A DNA stretch of 64,000 bases from Siphonodentalium dalli (lineage: Eukaryota; Mollusca; Scaphopoda; Gadilida; Siphonodentaliidae): the NCBI GenBank assembly GCA_032622095.1, contig CP136062.1, positions 143,114,351 through 143,178,350 on the forward strand, written 5' to 3'. A model generated the notes under the pieces. It did not search any database. It saw only the letters and a program-made list of their open reading frames with translations, and had not been told where the DNA came from. Positions 58,701 through 64,000 of the stretch are shown in pieces. Position 1 is the stretch's first letter, and every line of letters begins with the position of its first letter. A program made the position numbers and the translations under genes.

Positions 58701-61700
58701 TGGGTGCCCAATAAACGTACATGTACGATTGTTAAATTTGAGTTAAAATTCCCGCCTGTACGATTGTTATTTGGCCCTGTGCGTTTATTTAAAAAAAAAT
58801 AAATATATTTTTATTTTTTTTACTTCACTCACTTCAGACTCTATACGAACCACCATGTACTAGTAGCAACTACGAACCTGGTACTAGTAGGCCTACTAAT
58901 ACTCGTACTCCCCCATGTGATGAATCAGAAAATGAGTCAGATGTGTGCGATCCTTCTACTAGTAATACTTGTACTAGTATGCCTACCGACCAGTTGGTGA
59001 CAAACTTTAGCCAGAATTTGACCACTGGAACATATGTTGTTGGGCGAACCGGAAACCATTTTTTGCCAGGCTGTATAACAGATGAATGTCCACTGATGGT
59101 TAAGTTTTTTTAGCCATGCCGTGGCAGTGAAAACTTGTACAAATCAGCTGGTGCATTTTCTGTATAAATTTCAAATGTTGAGAAAGTTCTTGAAAGGCAA
59201 CCTGACATTATTCCAGCAGGCTCGCGTGGGTTCTCATATTATAAATTCTATTTGTAAATGTAAATGCATATTGTTATGAATGTTCAATTTGTTTTGAAAA
59301 AAAAAAAAAAAATACTTACCAAATACTCACCTTACTCTATCTTCCAAGTGTTGCAGTTTCTGCTGATAAGTGTAGTACATGTACAGTACTGGTAGAATTG
59401 TATAGTATTAAGGCTGAAAAAAAATCGGTTAGGGGTCTCCCTTCCTACTAGTAGTACTAGTGGGTGATTTTTGTATATGTTAAAGTATCTCGCAAAACAT
59501 ACTACTAGTAGTATATATATCCTTGGATCCCAAATTGTATTTACTGTAGTATTAGTACTAGTACTTACTAGTAAGGATACTATTGCTGAATATACAATCC
59601 ATTTCTCAAAGTGGATTACAATGTTGAATGTAGTAATAACATATAAATTAGTACTAGTACTAGTACAATAATAGGACGAGCTATGGTGGATTTTAAATGA
59701 GTATTTCAATAGATTTGGGGAAAATTCCACCCTGTATGTTTATTCCGCCCTGTATGTTTATTAAAAAATCGGGAATTATTAGGCACTCAAGAGGAATGTT
59801 GATGAGTCACAAGAAATGACATAATTCACTAATGACATTACCATTTTTAATTAATGGCGTTTTCAATGGAAATCACTCATAGGAGTGTAATAATATATGT
59901 TACATATAAACACACTAGTTTAATAATAGATAATATGTAGATACCGGTAGGTACATGTATGCTGGCATTTTCATAGATGTACTGCTAGTAAATGTGTTGA
60001 TTTTATAACATAACTATCAGAGCATCATTCTTGTATCAGAACTGCAATTTTATTATCATAAATTTGGCAGAAATACAATCACAAAACATGTACATGTAAA
60101 CACGGCATATTTACATTGGAACTGAAAGTGAAAATGAAAGTAAGATTCTGGATTCATAGCTCTGTGTGATTACACAATGTTACAGAAAATAGGTCTCTAA
60201 TAAATCACTGTTTTATTATTGTTTTATATACACAATGACATTTGTTCGTGAATAAAACAATGCAAATGTGTAAATATTGACATATATTTATGGATGCATA
60301 CATGTATAGCTCAAAAATCGCAAAGTACAAGATAGATCCGAGCATGTGGTCGCCTTTTCTAGGAATTTTTAGAATGCTGTACGTAAACTACTTGACAGAC
60401 TTGAAATTACAGGAGGATCTCAACCAAATGAGGACGATCTTACTCAAAAATAAAACAAACCTACATGTATGGCCAGTTTCTTAATAAACTAATACATTTT
60501 TATACAAGACAGATAAAAAAATCGCCATTATTTGACAATATATCTGGCCATCATTTCGCTCAGCTGACAAAACATGCCTGTCAGGCAAATGCAAGCCACC
60601 ATTCCATTTTGTTTATGACCACCTGCACCGTGTTATGCTGCGTTGGCGGTTATCTCGACCACGTTATAATGCTCTGACGGTTACCTTGACCACATTGAAA
60701 ATTACAACTGCATTGGAGTAACGTTATGACCTCGTTGCATTAACACTGACTAGAACCGCATTGATGGTCATTTTTCAATGCGGTCTCACAGTGGTTCAAA
60801 CATGGTCAAGGATGGACACTTATTTTGAGAATATGTGTATTGTGCTATTCAGGTTGGTTAATTTAGTCATTTTTATATGTACCCGTATCATAGTATGGTA
60901 CTCATAATGTCAACGCCTGGATTGACTACTCATCGTTGGTCCATCCTTCTGTCTGTCCGTTGACACTTTATGCATGGTGCGATAACTCAAACATTTTCTA
61001 TCAAATCGGAAAAAAGTTCTGTAAATTAATTTCTCAGCCCAAATTATAGATCGAGTTCGAATATGGGTTCGATTTGAGTTTTTTTTAAGGGAGTTTATGG
61101 CCCTTTGTTTTACTTAGAATTATCGAGATTTGAGGATTCCTGATGATAACAGGCTTGCCACTATGAGAGATGTGAGACAATTTTATTGCCTGGTTGCTGC
61201 GATAATACAAACATTTTTTATCTGATCGGAACCAAATGGCATGTGAGTGCCTCAGCCCAAAACACGGATCAAATTTGAATATGGGCTTGATCCGATTATA
61301 TTTACCAGAGTTATGGTCCTTTTTCGACTTACATGTAGAATTATCCAGATTTTAGGATTCCTGATGATAACAGGCTTGCCACTGTAAGAGATGTGAGACA
61401 ATTTGATCTCCTGTGGACTAATCTGTTAGATATCATCTATTGTAATGTGTAAAGGATTTCCTTATTAATACTCCATAGGGAGAATTGCTTTAAGTCTTAT
61501 TTATAATTTGTTCATAGGGTCATGGTTGAGTGAATTTTAGGGGGCCACAGAGAGGTCAAAAGATTAACATTGAGGGCTATGGGGTTTTCATGGATTTCAT
61601 CTCAGAGCAGAAATCAGTGCTTTTCTATGTATGAAAACAATATATTAATACTATAGAGCATTCAGGGATGTTGTCAGTTTATCGTGTCAGAGGGTCCTAG

Positions 61701-63645
61701 ACAGGAGGCAACAAATGGGTCAGATAATACTAAATCAAAATAGGTACTCCAAAATCTTTTTCTCCACTCCAAGATGGCAATACAATAGAATACAATAGAA
61801 TCAGATATCCAAGGATTAGACCGTTCATGACGGGAGCTGCACTGATGCAGCATAAAAGATCCCTTGCCGGTGCATTCTCTTATATATGTGAATCTCCCAT
61901 AGGGAGCTTTGCATATATAAGAGAATGCACTGGCTTACAATGTCCAGGTAGATATTGTTAGGCCAATGAGGAATATTAGAGATATTAACCCTTCCATGAC
62001 GGGAGCTTCCAGAAATTTAGCGAAGACCCTGTGCCAATGCATTCTCTTACATATGCAAGAGAATGCATTGGCACAGGGTCTTCACAAAATTTCTGGAAGC
62101 TCCCGTCATGAAAGGGTTAATATCTCTAATATTCCTCAGTCAAAGCTTTTAACCTTGCAATAGTTGATAAATTTTTTCTTGCAGGATATAACTGTATCTG
62201 CCAGTCTGGTTACAATTACACAATGTATTTTGGAGCAGGAAGGTCAACATGTGTAGCATGCGGTGCAGGACAAGTAAGCTTCTACATGGCTTAGGCCAAA
62301 AATATTGATGTTTTATTTCCCTAGCCACATTGTATCTTTTTTGAAAGCATGATTTGTGAACTACTAGTACAGTATGTAGGTAAAATACGAAAAAAAATTG
62401 TTCAACGGTTCGGACCAAAAGTAATCCAACTAGAAGGCAGTGCGAATATTTTACATATATGAATGGTGATTTACCATTATGTTGCACATTTGGCCATTGA
62501 GTTTCCTCAATAAAAAAGGGAGCAAAATATAAATAAAAATAATATTAATTAAAAATGAGCACTTCACGCTGACAGACTTTATATTACAGTGCTGGAGAAA
62601 ACCCCCCCCCTGTAAATTCAAAACAGAATTTACCTAATAACTTGCATTTTGTCGTAAACCTCTAGACATGTATATATTGGCAGTCTAATGTAAATCTGTC
62701 CAAATAGAGACACGTTTGATAAAGTGGTGTGCTCATTTCTATTTTATATTTTTGTTCTTAATTGTTTTGCTCACTTTCTTAACGACGAACTACTGTGTTA
62801 AATTCCTTCTTAACAACATGTTGCTATTTTCCTGAATATGCCGGTGGTGGGCATGCATCAGTATTTGCTCTTTGATTTCTATTTTATTCAGGATTATTAG
62901 GGGCATGGAGTTTATAATTGACACATACAAGCTTAGACGATGTTATTAAAGTTTTAATTTCACTGCCCTTTCCAATATGAATTAACATAATCTTCTTTGT
63001 TTATAGACTTGCACTGGTGCGCTTCCTACAGAACCAGCCTGCCTTGTAGCTCCTTGTCAGTGTCCACCAAATAATCAGGTATGTACAAACATGTTTGTCC
63101 CAACATATACATGTACAATAATGCCCAGAGTATATGACCCTTTAACCACAGCAGAATTATGTGAAATGTTTCAGGAATTAGTCAGAAATATGATCGGAAA
63201 GCTCTCACCAAGAGCTTTCCGATGAATGGCAGCAAGCCATATATCCGACTAAATGCTGAACAATTTCCCATATTCTGCTGTAGTTTTATAGGGGTCGATT
63301 ATTTAGGACATTACTATAGTTGTAAAGAATTACCCAAGGGGGTGCAGATGGAATTTCCTCGACTTGGAGTTTGGTCTCATTCAACAAGGGGGAAGGTGCA
63401 GTTGGAAACTTTCACCGAAATGACACCCCTGAAATGGAGACAGACCTTCAAGCCATGTCCCTGAGGACAAGTGAGGGTTTTCTGTTAATGGCATAGTGCA
63501 ATAAGGTTTGTTTTGTTTAGTTATGAAATTATGAATACATATTGTCAGTACATGTACCTATTGTTTTTCTGTGTTGTAGGTTGGTGGACTTTGTCTGGAT
63601 CCAGAATGTGTAGTGACGTCACCATCCTTTACCATAGAGATGGAA
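55522..63645 (+). CDS. TMEM67: Meckelin-like protein, N-terminal part (4 exons, partial)
   Basis: Meckelin is a ciliary transition-zone membrane protein with a Cys-rich ectodomain (known for the family). Exons 55522-55738, 62185-62273, 63007-63078 and 63580-63645 join in phase (1, 0, 0, 0) and give 148 residues. A hydrophobic segment (VFIYTIFLCIYLVYS, ~8-22) looks like a signal peptide. Cys-rich spacing follows: DDCSK, FFDTATLQCLNCPQ, YNCICQSGYN, STCVACGAG, TCTG, CQCPPNNQVGGLCLDPEC. The FFDxxxxxCxxC and NxxxGGLC segments resemble meckelin. The seven transmembrane helices would be beyond the right edge. A related Cys-rich receptor is the alternative; the shorter spacing before the GGLC segment is unlike vertebrates. 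Confidence 0.7.
56155..57386. mobile_element. 1.23-kb TIR element in TMEM67 intron 1
   Basis: TIR CTCTCGGGATCCAAATAA at both ends, inverted, with TA on each side. The TIR start resembles the CTCTCAGGTGCC MITEs at 13597 and 41424. The interior has repeated 'cc(c)gtactattatt' words near the right end, a TGACGTCA site (56419) and a short ATG frame. Class unknown. Confidence 0.72.
57025..57144 (+). CDS. Small unrecognised frame in the TIR element
   Basis: 39 codons from an ATG in good context (caaaATGGc): MADVFHDKHEKYNLEQKDKL, a charged helix-like stretch, ending ...FQKCG. It may be a first exon, since ATGTGG|GTGACA is a possible donor just before the stop. No homolog comes to mind. It could equally be chance. 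Confidence 0.3.
   Translation: MADVFHDKHEKYNLEQKDKLAELADKYKKEYETSFQKCG
57387..58696. other. Intron DNA between the two TIR elements
   Basis: 57410-57560 contains repeated 'gaccgtgttg' / 'gaccatgttg'-like words that recur at 60570-60830. The rest is unassigned. Confidence 0.4.
58838..59098 (+). CDS. Exon-like open frame in the TIR element, unrecognised
   Basis: Open for exactly 87 codons between a good acceptor (tcacttcag) and a donor-like GTTAAG. Peptide rich in Thr/Ser/Pro/Asn (TLYEPPCTSSNYEPGTSRPT), an acidic CDESENESDVCD, then VVGRTGNHFLPGCITDECPL. Phase 0 both ends. It could be a transposon gene exon or an alternative TMEM67 exon; its phase does not fit the TMEM67 exon 1 donor. No family recognised. 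Confidence 0.35.
59445..59680. repeat. Degenerate (CTAGTA)n microsatellite
   Basis: Dispersed actagt / agtactagt words at 59450-59465, 59505-59515, 59550-59575 and 59648-59668, with more at 58858-58980. Frames on both strands here are repeat-derived. Confidence 0.75.
59794..60560. other. Intron DNA, nothing recognised
   Basis: TMEM67 intron 1; no supported feature. Confidence 0.4.
60570..60835. repeat. Degenerate short-period repeat, 'gacc(a/g)c(a/g)ttg' words
   Basis: Words such as gaccacgttataatg, gaccacattga, gacctcgttgcatt, gaaccgcattga and inverted caatgcggtc recur every ~25-35 bp. Similar words are at 57410-57560. No gene. Confidence 0.45.
60880..61440. repeat. 'gggccataactc' family, reverse orientation
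   Basis: Reverse complement of the 9420-10128 type: starts with gtacccgtatcatagtatgg / ccatccttctgtctgtccgt and contains tatggccctttgttttac and ttatggtcctttttcgactt units. Confidence 0.78.
61816..62137. mobile_element. TTAA hairpin MITE copy 7 with inverted duplication
   Basis: 61816-61960 is a degraded half of the TTAA hairpin MITE (gttcatgacgggagctgcac). 61968-62137 is a near-perfect 170-bp palindrome centred near 62052, in which the MITE end and its flank (gaggaatattagagatatta) both appear in mirror image. Ends 47 nt before TMEM67 exon 2. Confidence 0.88.
62185..62273 (+). CDS. TMEM67: TMEM67 exon 2
   Basis: 89 nt, acceptor TTGCAG, donor GTAAGC, phase 1 in, 0 out. Encodes GYNCICQSGYNYTMYFGAGR and STCVACGAGQ. 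A 170-bp palindrome ends 47 nt upstream. Confidence 0.75.
63007..63078 (+). CDS. TMEM67: TMEM67 exon 3
   Basis: 72 nt, acceptor TTATAG, donor GTATGT, phase 0 both ends. Encodes TCTGALPTEPACLVAPCQCP and PNNQ. Found by Cys pattern and splice sites. Confidence 0.72.
63116..63316. mobile_element. Foldback MITE (TA-type), copy 4
   Basis: 'caataatgccc' to 'ggacattacta' with TA at both sides; arms aaccacagcagaattatg / catattctgctgtagtt. TMEM67 intron 3. Confidence 0.85.
63580..63645 (+). CDS. TMEM67: TMEM67 exon 4
   Basis: 66 nt, acceptor TTGTAG, donor GTAAGT, phase 0 both ends. Encodes VGGLCLDPECVVTSPSFTIE plus ME. No further exon is recognised to 64000. Confidence 0.72.
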
Positions 63646-64000
63646 GTAAGTCCTTACTATTATTTATGTGTATATTATGGATCACACGAAGTATGGTACT
63701 CTCAGGTGGTTTGGAATTCGCGCAGCTCGGTGTATGAATTCAAAGTGCGCGAATTCGAAACTGAGCAAAATATAGTATTGCGCAAATTTAAATATGAGTA
63801 AGGTAGTCTGTTATTTCATACCGTCCCTTTTTAGATTCATACAGCATACATAAGCAGAACTTTTCATGAGAAACAGTTGCCTAGCTACATGTACCACAGG
63901 CTCCACCAAGCAGTTGCACTTTGGTTCCATTGAATGTTTCTCCATTGTGGTTTCTCGGTGGTGCCAGTGATATCAACAATATCACACTCTGTAATCACTT
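63646..64000 (+). other. Start of TMEM67 intron 4
   Basis: No exon or repeat recognised. Confidence 0.4.

Larger units (their letters stand above)
58697..59793. mobile_element. 1.10-kb TIR element in TMEM67 intron 1
   Basis: Ends ctcttgggtgcccaataaac and inverted ttattaggcactcaagag, matching the CTCTCAGGTGCC family. Near each end are repeated 'cctgta(c/t)g(a/t)ttgtt(a/t)tt' words. Holds an exon-like frame and (ctagta)-type microsatellites. TA precedes the left end but not the right. Confidence 0.68.

Noticed and set aside
59332-59730. 132-codon minus-strand frame
   Set aside because: Built on a ctagta-type microsatellite and an A-run; no domain.

Overview
This is eukaryotic, intron-rich, AT-rich nuclear DNA that I read as a lophotrochozoan, most likely a marine mollusc and probably a bivalve. 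The grounds are short exons in long introns, GT-AG splice sites throughout, and many dispersed repeats built on the 'gggccataactc' unit with ACGG-type microsatellite tails, which I associate with molluscan genomes. That last point is from memory and untested. No species can be named.

Two protein genes are supported. (1) On the minus strand, 20 coding exons from 46434 down to 2752 encode a TTF2-like protein (transcription termination factor 2, SNF2-family dsDNA ATPase). I rebuilt the exons by hand and every intron phase agrees across all 19 junctions. The model gives about 1087 codons and carries the Walker [21 protein letters not shown] and [12 protein letters not shown] motifs. The last exon(s) lie off the left edge. 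(2) On the plus strand, four phase-consistent exons from 55522 to 63645 encode the signal peptide and start of the Cys-rich ectodomain of a meckelin-like protein (TMEM67/MKS3); the rest lies off the right edge. The two genes are head to head across about 9 kb of transposon-rich DNA, and they have no evident functional link.

Layout: 1-1960, two arrays of a ~160-bp satellite; 2461-2716, a MITE fragment; 2752-46434, TTF2 with transposon-filled introns, including a ~160-bp array (2940-4540), TTAA hairpin MITEs, a 4-kb TIR element (12066-16167), a CR1-like LINE (19414-20958), two gag/ORF1-like retroelement remnants in the window (the first at 24430-25345), hAT-type MITEs, a tRNA-type SINE (30788-31190) and a 30-bp minisatellite (34585-34975); 46.5-55.5 kb, intergenic with a dead LINE (48975-50210), the second ORF1-like element (50860-51975) and a 2.86-kb TIR element full of TTAAGC palindromes (52208-55070); 55.5-64 kb, TMEM67, whose first intron holds two ~1.1-1.2-kb elements sharing an 18-bp TIR and exon-like reading frames I do not recognise.

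The most unusual items are the dense layering of foldback elements, several with diagnostic target-site duplications and an apparent excess beside splice sites; a 41-bp tandem duplication that duplicates a TTF2 splice acceptor; a 170-bp palindrome just upstream of TMEM67 exon 2; a perfect TISU initiator at the TMEM67 start codon; and the unrecognised element pair at 56155-59793. I found no prokaryotic operons, CRISPR arrays, rRNA or functional tRNA genes.
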